Positions 25,801 through 32,939 of a stretch of 64,000 nt of DNA are shown piece after piece; within the stretch, counting starts at the first letter, position 1, and each line of letters begins with the position of its first letter. The notes under the pieces were generated by a model. The model ran no database searches and was not told the DNA's origin. It was given only the letters and a program-made list of their open reading frames with translations. The position numbers and the translations under genes are program-made. This stretch comes from Dinghuibacter silviterrae (GTDB lineage: Bacteria; Bacteroidota; Bacteroidia; Chitinophagales; Chitinophagaceae): NCBI RefSeq assembly GCF_004366355.1, contig NZ_SODV01000001.1, positions 930,001 to 994,000 on the forward strand, read 5' to 3'.

Positions 25801-26239
25801 GAAAAACGGGGACGCGCTTTCCCGTCCACACTGGAACATCCCTTCCGGGGACGACGTCTTGAAAGGGAAAAAAGCCCTGCTCGTGGACGACGACATGCGC
25901 AACGTGTTTGCTCTTTCCGCCACCCTCCAGGAACATGGGCTGGAGGTCGTCGTAGCCGGGGATGGGCGCGAAGGGCTGGATCGCCTGGCGGATCAACCGG
26001 GGATCCAGATCGTCCTGATGGACATCATGATGCCGGAGATGGATGGGTACGAAGCCATGCGCCATATCCGGTCCGATAAAGCCCTGATGGGTCTGCCCAT
26101 CATCGCCCTGACCGCAAAGGCCATGAAGGATGACCGGGAGAAATGTATCGCCGCGGGGGCATCGGATTACATCACAAAACCGGTCGACATAGACCAGCTC
26201 CTGTCGCTTATGCGCGTATGGTTGTACAATAGCCTGTAA
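22844..26239 (+). CDS. Hybrid sensor histidine kinase: CHASE3, GAF, coiled coil, HisKA, HATPase, three receivers
   Basis: 1131 aa. Transmembrane helices (about 9-30 and 186-205) bracket a periplasmic CHASE3 domain (35-180), a GAF domain follows (235-390), then a Gln/Glu/Leu-rich coiled coil (395-480), HisKA with His496 (MSHELRTPLN), HATPase (600-712), and three receiver domains with phospho-acceptor Asp789, Asp914 and Asp1060. Two coiled-coil motifs, E415-E-L-Q-A and E429-Q-L-Q-A, 14 residues apart, match the MCP methylation pattern E-(E/Q)-x-x-A. It leads a four-gene operon with cheR, cheB and a second kinase. Signal unknown. A near-consensus TAACTTTA lies at 22816. Confidence 0.93.
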   Translation: MNFLPANKTLLGFSLSIVLILFVGITSYLTILRYDDNAGWVNHTHEVISNINELDRRITETEATGRAYLLSGDDRFLVLFNDAAVHIEFLQDRFREMTMDNFYQTRRIDSLRPLLAERIGFIRKRIQIRQAGTLADVLAQTDMHYGLALQAAVDVLITEMREDEELLLTERNKKMDASKLGALLTDVGGTLVGLAVALALLWYIMRTFAERERVRASLQESNESLEKVSEENQRRNWLLTGASDLNTRLRGEMSLAALAQEAISELCTRVGAQLGALYVMNEETKILQLAGSFAYPLPPGPAPEFALREGLVGQAAFENRPLSVDGLLKDRFRVRTGLGDLAPRFIEAWPVDHEGITAVVELGLEEPLAGSREEYFRLISKDIAVAIQMAVSRTRLNELNDRLQRQAEELQLQQEELQATNEELTRQSEQLQASEEELRVQQEELMQANLQLEEKAQQLKENVEALEIARREIMNKAEEVERNSRYKTEFLANMSHELRTPLNSILILAKLLSENKDTNLTDKQVEYAGVIHKSGQDLLTLINDVLDLSKIEAGKATVSLAPVPVTQLRTDMVSVFREVAEAGQIQFTTDIDPLCPKEIYTDKDRLEQILRNLLSNAFKFTHEGGTVRLHIAAVNPQTVAFRVTDSGIGIPEGQQEVIFEAFRQADGSTNRKYGGTGLGLSISRQLAAMLGGSLDVESVAGKGSTFSLLLPVVFTPKLEDSGTIPDPPAVGEEPLLAGKVLLIVEDDPVFSNILRDFARDKGYETVLASRGDTALQYAKAYLPTAILLDIQLPVVDGWTVLKRLKADAATRSIPVHVISGFDDRARGIEMGAISFIHKPLGKDDLDGVFSAISASGPSTVKKVLIVEDDAVQWEYLDRILREKERDITCVHAADGGQALQRVGEDIFDCIIVDLTLPDMSGFTLLEHLENSGLPSKTKIIVHTGKDLDKEDALRLRRFTNTIVLKGGRSHERLLDEVALFLHKVEEKNGDALSRPHWNIPSGDDVLKGKKALLVDDDMRNVFALSATLQEHGLEVVVAGDGREGLDRLADQPGIQIVLMDIMMPEMDGYEAMRHIRSDKALMGLPIIALTAKAMKDDREKCIAAGASDYITKPVDIDQLLSLMRVWLYNSL

Positions 26240-26240
26240 G

Positions 26241-27068
26241 ATGGAACACCTGCCTGACCTGCCCAACGAACAGCTGGACAAGATCCTGACCGTGACGGAC
26301 CGTTATTTCGGGTACGACTTTACAGGGTATGCCCGTGCATCGATCCGCCGGCGCGTAGCGGGTTTTATGAACCGGTCGGGTATCCGGACGGCGGGGGAAT
26401 TGGAGTATCACTTACTGAACGACGAGACCTGTTTCCCGCGTTTTCTACAATATGTCACGGTCAATGTGACGGAAATGTTTCGCGATCCCGGTTTTTACAA
26501 AGCTTTGAGGGAAAACATCATCCCCCAACTGGCGTCCTATCCCTTTATAAAAATCTGGCATGCGGGTTGCTCCACTGGGGAAGAAGTTTATTCCATGGCC
26601 ATCCTTTTGCAAGAGGAAGGGCTGCTGGAAAGGACGAAATTGTACGCAACGGACATCAATTCGTACGTCCTGGGTAAGGCCAAACAAGGGATATTTCCGC
26701 TGAGATACATGCAGGAATATACCCGGAACTATCGCAACAGCGGGGGGAAGGAGGTCTTTTCCGGCTACTACACCGCCAGGTACGACAACGTCGTCTTCGA
26801 TGCCTCCCTCAAGAAGAACATGGTTTTTGCCCTGCACAACCTGGCCTCCGACGGGAGTTTTAATGAGTTCAACCTGATCCTTTGCCGGAATGTCATGATC
26901 TATTTCGACCGGACATTCCAACAAAGGTGCGTGCGGCTCTTCCAGCAAAGCCTTTGCCTCCTGGGTTACCTGGGTCTGGGCACCAAGGAATCCCTCGCCT
27001 TCAACGACCCTCAGCGTAACTTTGAGGAAGTGGATGCGCGTTGGAAGATGTACCGCAGAACCCGCTGA
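26241..27068 (+). CDS. cheR: CheR-type protein-glutamate methyltransferase
   Basis: 275 aa. An N-terminal helical domain (1-75) is followed by 'VTVNVTEMFRDPGFY' (the conserved NvTxFFRD patch) and the SAM-binding loop 'WHAGCSTGEEVYSMAI' (107-115). 'LYATDINSYVLGKAKQGIF' holds the acidic SAM ribose contact and 'FNLILCRNVMIYF' the family C-R-N-V-x-I-Y-F motif. It transfers methyl groups from SAM to receptor glutamates. Only one base separates its ATG from the upstream kinase stop. No chemoreceptor, CheA or CheW is present in the window, so the target is probably not an MCP. Confidence 0.93.
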   Translation: MEHLPDLPNEQLDKILTVTDRYFGYDFTGYARASIRRRVAGFMNRSGIRTAGELEYHLLNDETCFPRFLQYVTVNVTEMFRDPGFYKALRENIIPQLASYPFIKIWHAGCSTGEEVYSMAILLQEEGLLERTKLYATDINSYVLGKAKQGIFPLRYMQEYTRNYRNSGGKEVFSGYYTARYDNVVFDASLKKNMVFALHNLASDGSFNEFNLILCRNVMIYFDRTFQQRCVRLFQQSLCLLGYLGLGTKESLAFNDPQRNFEEVDARWKMYRRTR

Positions 27069-27086
27069 GCTCAAACAAACGCCTGT

Positions 27087-27665
27087 ATGCCAGAGCAACC
27101 CATAGAAGCAGTGATGGTCGGAGGCTCCGCGGGGAGCTTCGAACCGTTTGCACACCTGATCAAGGCCGTCTCCGGCAAGGAAATGCCGCCGGTGGTGGTG
27201 GTGTTCCACCTGATGCGGAATGTGGAAAACCGGGTCGTCGACCTCCTTCGATTCAAAACAGGGAATGCGCAGATCGCGGAAGCGGAGGAAAAAGAATTCC
27301 TGAAACCCGGTTGGGTCTACGTTGCACCGGCCAACTATCATTTGCTGATCGAAGAGGACCGGACGTTTTGCCTGGACAGCTCCGACCCCGTATACTTCAG
27401 CCGTCCTTCCATAGACGTCACTTTTGAAAGCGCGGCACAGGTCTATGGAGCGGGTGTGGTGGGCATCCTGCTCAGCGGGAGCAACGGGGATGGTACTTAT
27501 GGCATGCAGTGCATCGAACGGCGGGGGGGTGTCCCCCTGGTCCAGGACCCGGAGGAGGCGGAATTTAAAACAATGCCTCTTTCCTGCATCCAACACCTGG
27601 CCCATCCTCGTATTTATACCTTGAACCAGATAGAAGACTTTTTTTTATCCAGAACCCGAGCATGA
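27087..27665 (+). CDS. cheB: CheB-type methylesterase domain, stand-alone
   Basis: 192 aa, only the catalytic domain, without the usual N-terminal receiver. Active-site residues are present: Ser14 in VGGSAGSF, His41 in VVFHLMRN, and Asp135 in SGSNGDGTYG. 'LKPGWVYVAPANYHLLI' is the family strand. It removes methyl groups (or deamidates Gln) from receptor-type proteins. It overlaps the following kinase gene by 4 bp (ATGA), so it is translationally coupled, and pairs with the neighbouring CheR. Confidence 0.93.
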   Translation: MPEQPIEAVMVGGSAGSFEPFAHLIKAVSGKEMPPVVVVFHLMRNVENRVVDLLRFKTGNAQIAEAEEKEFLKPGWVYVAPANYHLLIEEDRTFCLDSSDPVYFSRPSIDVTFESAAQVYGAGVVGILLSGSNGDGTYGMQCIERRGGVPLVQDPEEAEFKTMPLSCIQHLAHPRIYTLNQIEDFFLSRTRA

Positions 27666-29260
27666 ACAAACCACGAACACTGAACATCCTGCTGGTGGAC
27701 GACCGCCCGGAAAACCTGCTGGTACTCGAAGAATTGCTGGCCGCCGAAGGCCGGCGGTTCGTGCGCGCTTCTTCCGGCCAGGAAGCGCTCCGCTACCTCC
27801 TCAAAGGAGCTATAGGTCTTATCCTGCTCGACGTCCAGATGCCCGACATGGATGGTTTCGAAGTAGCCTCCCTGATCAAAGGCAACCCCGCCACCCGGGA
27901 CATCCCCATTATTTTTATGACCGCCATTTCCAAGGACGAGAAATACGCCCTGAAAGGATACGTGGGCGGGGCTATCGATTATCTCTATAAACCCCTTAGC
28001 CCGGACATCACACGGGCCAAGATTCAGGTCTTTGAGCAACTGTTCCATCGCCAGGAGGACCTCAGGGAAGCCAACGCGCGGCTTGTGCAAATGAACCAGC
28101 AACTGGAGGACCTGAACATGCAGAAGAATTACCTGCTGGGTATGGCGGCCCACGACCTCCGTAACCCCATCGGCGCCATCGCCCAGCTCAGCCAGCTGTT
28201 GCTGTCGGGGATCGAAGGGCCCGTATCGGAGGAACAGACCAAGTTTCTCACCGCCATCCGGGAATCCAGCGATTATATCCTGCACATCATCGAAGACCTC
28301 CTCGACGTTTCCAAGATCGAATCGGGGAAAATGTCTCTGGACATACAACCCACGGACGTACATACTCTCCTGGCCCGCAGCCTGTCCATCCACCGGCTCA
28401 TCGCGGAGAAAAAAGACATCCGCCTGGAGCTCAGGGCCGACACCCGGACCGCCTATCTCTACCTGGACGCGGTCAAGATCGAACAAGTCGTCGGTAACCT
28501 CGTCTCCAACGCCATCAAGTTCTCGCCAAAGAACACCACGGTCGTCGTCCATGCCCAGGAACAAAACGACCAGTTGCTGATATCGGTAAAGGACCAGGGC
28601 CTGGGCATTCCCAAGGAGGAACAATACAAATTATTCAGCGGATTCCAGACGACCTCCGTTCGCGCTACCGCGGGAGAGAAAAGTACGGGTCTGGGTCTGC
28701 TTATCTGTGCCAAGATCGTCCAGGCCCACGGCGGCGCCATCCATTTACAAAGCGAGACGGGCGTGGGGTCCACCTTTTGGTTTACGATCCCGGTGACCGT
28801 GGCGGAACACGTCATGGAGGCGGACCTTCCGCGGGGGCGGGAATACAGTCCCTTTTCCACAGGGCTTGCGGCCGCCGAAAAAAACGACGTGTCGACGCAA
28901 GCGAAAACGATCCTGGTCGTCGAGGACGACAAGGTCGCCCAGCTTGTCGTCAAAAAAGTGTTGAGCCGGCTTGGGTATAAAGCGCTCGTGACGGATAGTG
29001 CCGAGGAAGCCATCGATCTGCTCCAGAAAACCGACGTGGGGATGATCTTTATGGATGTGCACCTCCCTGGTATCAGCGGGATCGAGGCCACGCGCCGCAT
29101 CCGGAAGCTCCCCGACCTGGCGAAACAAAACGTTCCCGTCGTGGGGTTGACTGCTTCCCGCGCCGAAGAGGAGATCGACGAGTGCATACGCGCGGGCATG
29201 AACCTTTGCATCAGGAAGCCCGTGATGGTGGCGGAGTTGCTCAAGACCCTGGGGGCATAA
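27662..29260 (+). CDS. Receiver-kinase-receiver hybrid protein
   Basis: 532 aa, all cytoplasmic. REC1 (7-125) has Asp57 (LLDVQMPDMDG) and conserved Lys110; a coiled coil (130-155) leads to HisKA with His164 (AAHDLRNPIG), HATPase (265-385) with 'QVVGNLVSNAIKFSPK' and 'GLGLLICAKIVQAHGG', and REC2 (417-532) with Asp465 (FMDVHLPG). The layout suggests it takes input by phosphotransfer from a partner such as the first kinase of the operon, rather than sensing directly. Last gene of the operon; a hairpin terminator follows at 29267. Confidence 0.92.
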   Translation: MNKPRTLNILLVDDRPENLLVLEELLAAEGRRFVRASSGQEALRYLLKGAIGLILLDVQMPDMDGFEVASLIKGNPATRDIPIIFMTAISKDEKYALKGYVGGAIDYLYKPLSPDITRAKIQVFEQLFHRQEDLREANARLVQMNQQLEDLNMQKNYLLGMAAHDLRNPIGAIAQLSQLLLSGIEGPVSEEQTKFLTAIRESSDYILHIIEDLLDVSKIESGKMSLDIQPTDVHTLLARSLSIHRLIAEKKDIRLELRADTRTAYLYLDAVKIEQVVGNLVSNAIKFSPKNTTVVVHAQEQNDQLLISVKDQGLGIPKEEQYKLFSGFQTTSVRATAGEKSTGLGLLICAKIVQAHGGAIHLQSETGVGSTFWFTIPVTVAEHVMEADLPRGREYSPFSTGLAAAEKNDVSTQAKTILVVEDDKVAQLVVKKVLSRLGYKALVTDSAEEAIDLLQKTDVGMIFMDVHLPGISGIEATRRIRKLPDLAKQNVPVVGLTASRAEEEIDECIRAGMNLCIRKPVMVAELLKTLGA

Positions 29261-29266
29261 AATGCC

Positions 29267-29289
29267 GGAGGCGCCGCTAGGGCGCCTCC
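29267..29289. terminator. Bidirectional hairpin between signalling operon and typA
   Basis: GGAGGCGCC/GGCGCCTCC, perfect 9-bp stem with 5-base loop GCTAG. Plus-side flank is TGATATTTTAAA, a weak T-rich tail. It lies between the convergent hybrid-kinase and typA genes. Confidence 0.65.
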
Positions 29290-29296
29290 TGATATT

Positions 29297-31108
29297 TTAA
29301 ACCTCTTCGGCCTTCATCGACTTCTGAACGCGTTTGCGTTCGTCTTCATCGAGGATCGATTTACGCATGCGGATAAAGTGCGGGGTGACCTCGATACACT
29401 CGTCTTGCTGGATGTACTCCATACACTCTTCGAGGGTCAGCACCGTTTTGGGCGCGATGTTGGTTGCCGCGTCGGTGCCGCTGGCGCGCATATTGGTGAG
29501 CTTTTTGCCTTCGTTGGAGTTGACTACAAGGTCACCGGGTTTGTTGTTTTCGCCGATAATCATGCCTTTGTAGACTTCTTCCCCGGGGTCGACAAAAAAG
29601 AACCCGCGATCCTGGAGCTTATCAAGGGAATAACCCGTGGTGGTGCCGTTGTCTTTGGCGAGCAACACCCCGTTGTTGCGTCCGGGGATAGCGCCCTTCC
29701 AGGCTTTGTATTCGGTGAAGCGGTGGGCCATGACGGCTTCGCCCTGGGTGTTGGTCAGCATTTGCGTGCGGAGGCCGATGAGACCGCGGGAGGGAATCTC
29801 GAATTCCAGGTGCTGAATGTCTCCTTTCGTTTCCATCACGTGCATTTCACCCTTGCGGCGGGTGACCAGGTCGATCACCTTGGAGGCGAATTCCTGGGGA
29901 ACGTCGACCACCAGGTTTTCGTATGGTTCTGCCTTTTTGCCGTCGATCAGCTTAACAATGACGCGCGGCTGACCCACGGTAAGCTCGAAACCTTCCCGGC
30001 GCATGGTTTCGATAAGGATGCCCAGGTGGAGGATGCCCCGGCCGTATACCATGAAAGTGTCCCCGCTCTCGGTATCTTCTACGCGGAGCGCCAGGTTCTT
30101 TTCGGTTTCTTTGATGAGGCGGTCCCTCAGGTGGCGGCTGGTGACAAACTTGCCGTCCTTGCCAAAGAAGGGGGAGTTGTTGATGCCGAACGTCATGTTC
30201 ATGGTGGGTTCATCCACCTTGATGACGGGCAGGGCCTCGGGGTTTTCGAAATCGGCGATGGTATCGCCGATGTTAAAGTCTTCCAGACCGACTACGGCGC
30301 AAATATCGCCGGAGAGGACCTCGGTGACCTTCTTTTTGCCCATGCCTTCGAAGACATACAATTCACGGACGCGGGACTTCTTGACGGTGCCGTCGGCCAT
30401 GACGAGGGAAATAGGTTCGTTTTCCTTTATGGAGCCCCGGGTGACCTTGCCCACGGCGATACGGCCGAGGAAGGACGAGTAGTCCAGGGAAGTGATTTGC
30501 ATCTGGAGGGTGCCTTCGGAAATCTTGGGTTCCGGGACGTATTGAAGGATGCCGTCGAGCAGCGGGGTGATGTCCTCGCAGGGCGTCAGCGAGCTGTTAA
30601 ACCAGCCGTTCTTACCCGAACCGTAAAAGGTCGGGAAGTTGAGCTGTTCTTCCGAGGCGTCGAGGTTGAAGAAGAGTTCAAACACCGCGTCGTGGACTTC
30701 GTCGGGGCGGCAGTTGGGTTTGTCGACCTTGTTGATGACGACGATGGGTTTCAGGTTGAGCTGCAAGGCTTTCTGAAGAACGAACCGGGTCTGGGGCATG
30801 GGCCCTTCAAAGGCGTCGACCAGCAGGATGACCCCGTCAGCCATTTTCAGGACGCGTTCGACCTCACCCCCGAAGTCGGCGTGGCCCGGGGTGTCTATGA
30901 CGTTGATTTTAACGTCTTTATAAGTTACGGAGGCGTTTTTACTGAAGATCGTGATCCCCCGTTCCCGTTCCAGGTCGTTGGAGTCCATGATCAATTCCCC
31001 GGTTTCCTGGTTGGAGCGGAATACGTGGGTTGCGTGTAATATCTTGTCCACCAGGGTCGTCTTGCCGTGGTCAACGTGCGCGATGATGGCGATGTTCCTA
31101 ATTTGCAT
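29297..31108 (-). CDS. typA: Ribosome-associated translational GTPase TypA/BipA
   Basis: 603 aa. Starts [20 protein letters not shown] (G1), then '[14 protein letters not shown]' (G2), [11 protein letters not shown] (G3), [12 protein letters not shown] (G4), and the EF-G-like domains II, III and V plus the BipA C-terminal domain '[30 protein letters not shown]'. BipA acts on the 70S/50S ribosome and affects stress and cold growth. Promoter TACCTTTG at 31117-31124 leaves 8 bases to the ATG. rnhB lies upstream on the same strand, 54 bp away, with its own promoter. Confidence 0.97.
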   Translation of the reverse strand: MQIRNIAIIAHVDHGKTTLVDKILHATHVFRSNQETGELIMDSNDLERERGITIFSKNASVTYKDVKINVIDTPGHADFGGEVERVLKMADGVILLVDAFEGPMPQTRFVLQKALQLNLKPIVVINKVDKPNCRPDEVHDAVFELFFNLDASEEQLNFPTFYGSGKNGWFNSSLTPCEDITPLLDGILQYVPEPKISEGTLQMQITSLDYSSFLGRIAVGKVTRGSIKENEPISLVMADGTVKKSRVRELYVFEGMGKKKVTEVLSGDICAVVGLEDFNIGDTIADFENPEALPVIKVDEPTMNMTFGINNSPFFGKDGKFVTSRHLRDRLIKETEKNLALRVEDTESGDTFMVYGRGILHLGILIETMRREGFELTVGQPRVIVKLIDGKKAEPYENLVVDVPQEFASKVIDLVTRRKGEMHVMETKGDIQHLEFEIPSRGLIGLRTQMLTNTQGEAVMAHRFTEYKAWKGAIPGRNNGVLLAKDNGTTTGYSLDKLQDRGFFFVDPGEEVYKGMIIGENNKPGDLVVNSNEGKKLTNMRASGTDAATNIAPKTVLTLEECMEYIQQDECIEVTPHFIRMRKSILDEDERKRVQKSMKAEEV

Positions 31109-31116
31109 ATAGGCCG

Positions 31117-31124
31117 CAAAGGTA
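31117..31124 (-). promoter_or_regulatory. -7 element for typA
   Basis: Minus strand TACCTTTG, exact TAnnTTTG; 8 bases before the typA ATG, a very short leader. Confidence 0.6.
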
Positions 31125-31162
31125 CGTTAAATCTGCGGGGCGGCAAGGAAGGGGGGCAAACT

Positions 31163-31810
31163 TTATGGAATCTTCACATCCTGTTCACAGGTGTCGCCGC
31201 CAGGCGGCGTCTCACCGAAAAGCACCCCCGGCGGCGGCGCGGCCGAAAAACTCCGCCGATGGTAGGGCGTCAGCCCATACCGGGCAATGGCCGTCCGGTG
31301 GGCGACCGTACCATAGGCCTTGTTCCGGTCCCAGCCATACTCAGGGTGGACCTTATGAAGCTCCTGCATATAATCGTCCCGGTACGTCTTGGCCAGGATA
31401 GAGGCCGCGGCGATGGAAGCAAAGATGCCGTCGCCCTCCACGATACATTGGTGGGGAATGTCCTGGTAGGGCGTAAAGCGGTTGCCGTCGACCAGCAGGG
31501 CCTCGGGGCGCAATAACAATTGATCCAGCGCCAGGTGCATGGCTTTGAAGGACGCCTTCAGGATGTTGATCCGGTCGATCTCGTCATGGTCCACGCGGGC
31601 CACGGCAAAAGCCAGGGCCTCTGCCTCGATGATGGGCCGGAGCTCCAGGCGGACGGCCTCGGACAATTGCTTGGAATCGTTGAGGAGGGGGTGGGCGAAG
31701 TTCTTGGGGAGGATGACGGCGGCGGCATAGACCGGACCGGCCAGACAACCCCTGCCTGCCTCGTCCAGACCGGCCTCGATCTTTTTGTTGTGAAAGTATG
31801 CGCGGAGCAC
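31163..31810 (-). CDS. rnhB: Ribonuclease HII
   Basis: Removes RNA from RNA-DNA hybrids, including single ribonucleotides. The signature '[21 protein letters not shown]' holds the first catalytic Asp-Glu pair; '[10 protein letters not shown]' and 'ALLVDGN' supply the others, and '[14 protein letters not shown]' is the family helix. The last ~30 residues (after '[10 protein letters not shown]') are Pro/Gly-rich and not family-like. The start is a GTG at 31810, five bases after a TAATTTTG -7 element, so the mRNA is probably leaderless; no ATG is available near the conserved N-terminus. Confidence 0.94.
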   Translation of the reverse strand: MLRAYFHNKKIEAGLDEAGRGCLAGPVYAAAVILPKNFAHPLLNDSKQLSEAVRLELRPIIEAEALAFAVARVDHDEIDRINILKASFKAMHLALDQLLLRPEALLVDGNRFTPYQDIPHQCIVEGDGIFASIAAASILAKTYRDDYMQELHKVHPEYGWDRNKAYGTVAHRTAIARYGLTPYHRRSFSAAPPPGVLFGETPPGGDTCEQDVKIP

Positions 31811-31815
31811 TACCC

Positions 31816-31823
31816 CAAAATTA
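31816..31823 (-). promoter_or_regulatory. -7 element for rnhB (leaderless)
   Basis: Minus strand TAATTTTG, exact TAnnTTTG, five bases before the GTG start. It is divergent from, and 12 bp away from, the ctaA element. Confidence 0.55.
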
Positions 31824-31835
31824 AGGGTTTGGGAC

Positions 31836-31843
31836 TACCTTTG
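31836..31843 (+). promoter_or_regulatory. -7 element for ctaA
   Basis: TACCTTTG, exact TAnnTTTG, 8 bases before the ATG at 31852. Confidence 0.6.
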
Positions 31844-31851
31844 CACCGTTT

Positions 31852-32925
31852 ATGAACAGTCCACGTTCTTCAAGACCCGTCGCCATCTGGATCATGGTGG
31901 GGGTCGGCATGCTGATGGTGCAGGTATTGCTGGGTGGAATCACCCGTCTGACCGGTTCGGGTCTTTCCATCACCCAATGGGATGTCGTCACGGGTGTGTT
32001 GCCCCCCCTGGGACACGATCAGTGGATGGCGGAGTTTCACAAGTACCAGCTTACCCCGCAATACCGGCTGCTGAATTCGGACTTTACGCTAAAGGATTTC
32101 CAGTTTATCTTTTTCTGGGAATGGTTCCACCGGTTGTGGGCCCGGTCGATCGGGGTGGTGTTCCTCATCCCTTTTATTATTTTCCTCCTACAAAAACGTT
32201 TCCGGCAGGACATGGTCATCCCGATGGTCATCCTTTTCCTGTTGGGTGCCCTGCAGGGGATGGTGGGCTGGATCATGGTGGCCAGCGGTTTGACGGGGGA
32301 CGCGGTCTATGTCAACCCGGTCAAGCTGGCGATGCACTTTATGTTTGCCATGGTCCTGATCGGGTATGCCTTCTGGTTCGGGCTTATGTTGCTGGTCCCT
32401 TCAACAGAGCGGTGTAAGGACCGCGGGCTGGCCCGGGGCGCTTTGGCCTTGCTGGCCCTGATCATCGTCCAGCTGACCTTTGGGTCGCTCATGGCCGGGA
32501 ATAAAGCCGCCACCGCAGCGCCTACCTGGCCGACCATCAACGGCGAGTTTTGGCCGTCGGGCATTTGGAACAGCGCGCTGGGGGCGGGGAACCTGGCCGC
32601 CAATAAAATTACTATCCACTTTATCCACAGAGGGCTTGCATACATCGTCCTTATCGCGGTGTGCCTGTTTACGTGGCGCGCCGTCAGAGCGACGCGTGCG
32701 GCCGGGGCTGCGGCGAGCGCCAAAACGGCGCGTGCCGCCTATCTTCCCCTGGCGCTGACCCTCACCCAGGTCCTCCTGGGCATCGGCGCCGTCCTTTTCA
32801 GCCCGGGTATCCAGGTCGGCCATTGGGGCCTTTTTGACTGGGTGGCGGAGACCCACCAACTGGTCGGGATGTTTTTGGCTTTGTCGGTATTATACGTCTT
32901 TTATCTCGTGAGCAGAAAATCCTGA
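31852..32925 (+). CDS. ctaA: Heme A synthase, COX15/CtaA family
   Basis: 357 aa polytopic membrane protein converting heme O to heme A for cytochrome oxidase. 'GGITRLTGSGLSITQWDVVTGVLPPLG' is the family signature after helix 1; conserved histidines lie in 'EWFHRLWAR', 'IHFIHRGLAYIV' and 'ETHQLVGM', the heme-binding positions of this family. 'PTWPTINGEFWPSG' is a typical loop. About eight helices. No other cytochrome oxidase genes lie in the window; the patatin gene follows at 32940, 14 bp away, probably by cotranscription. Confidence 0.95.
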   Translation: MNSPRSSRPVAIWIMVGVGMLMVQVLLGGITRLTGSGLSITQWDVVTGVLPPLGHDQWMAEFHKYQLTPQYRLLNSDFTLKDFQFIFFWEWFHRLWARSIGVVFLIPFIIFLLQKRFRQDMVIPMVILFLLGALQGMVGWIMVASGLTGDAVYVNPVKLAMHFMFAMVLIGYAFWFGLMLLVPSTERCKDRGLARGALALLALIIVQLTFGSLMAGNKAATAAPTWPTINGEFWPSGIWNSALGAGNLAANKITIHFIHRGLAYIVLIAVCLFTWRAVRATRAAGAAASAKTARAAYLPLALTLTQVLLGIGAVLFSPGIQVGHWGLFDWVAETHQLVGMFLALSVLYVFYLVSRKS

Positions 32926-32939
32926 TATTTGATCCCGGT

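Noticed and set aside
29378-31039. 553-codon plus-strand open frame
   Set aside because: Antisense to typA, whose GTPase motifs are complete.
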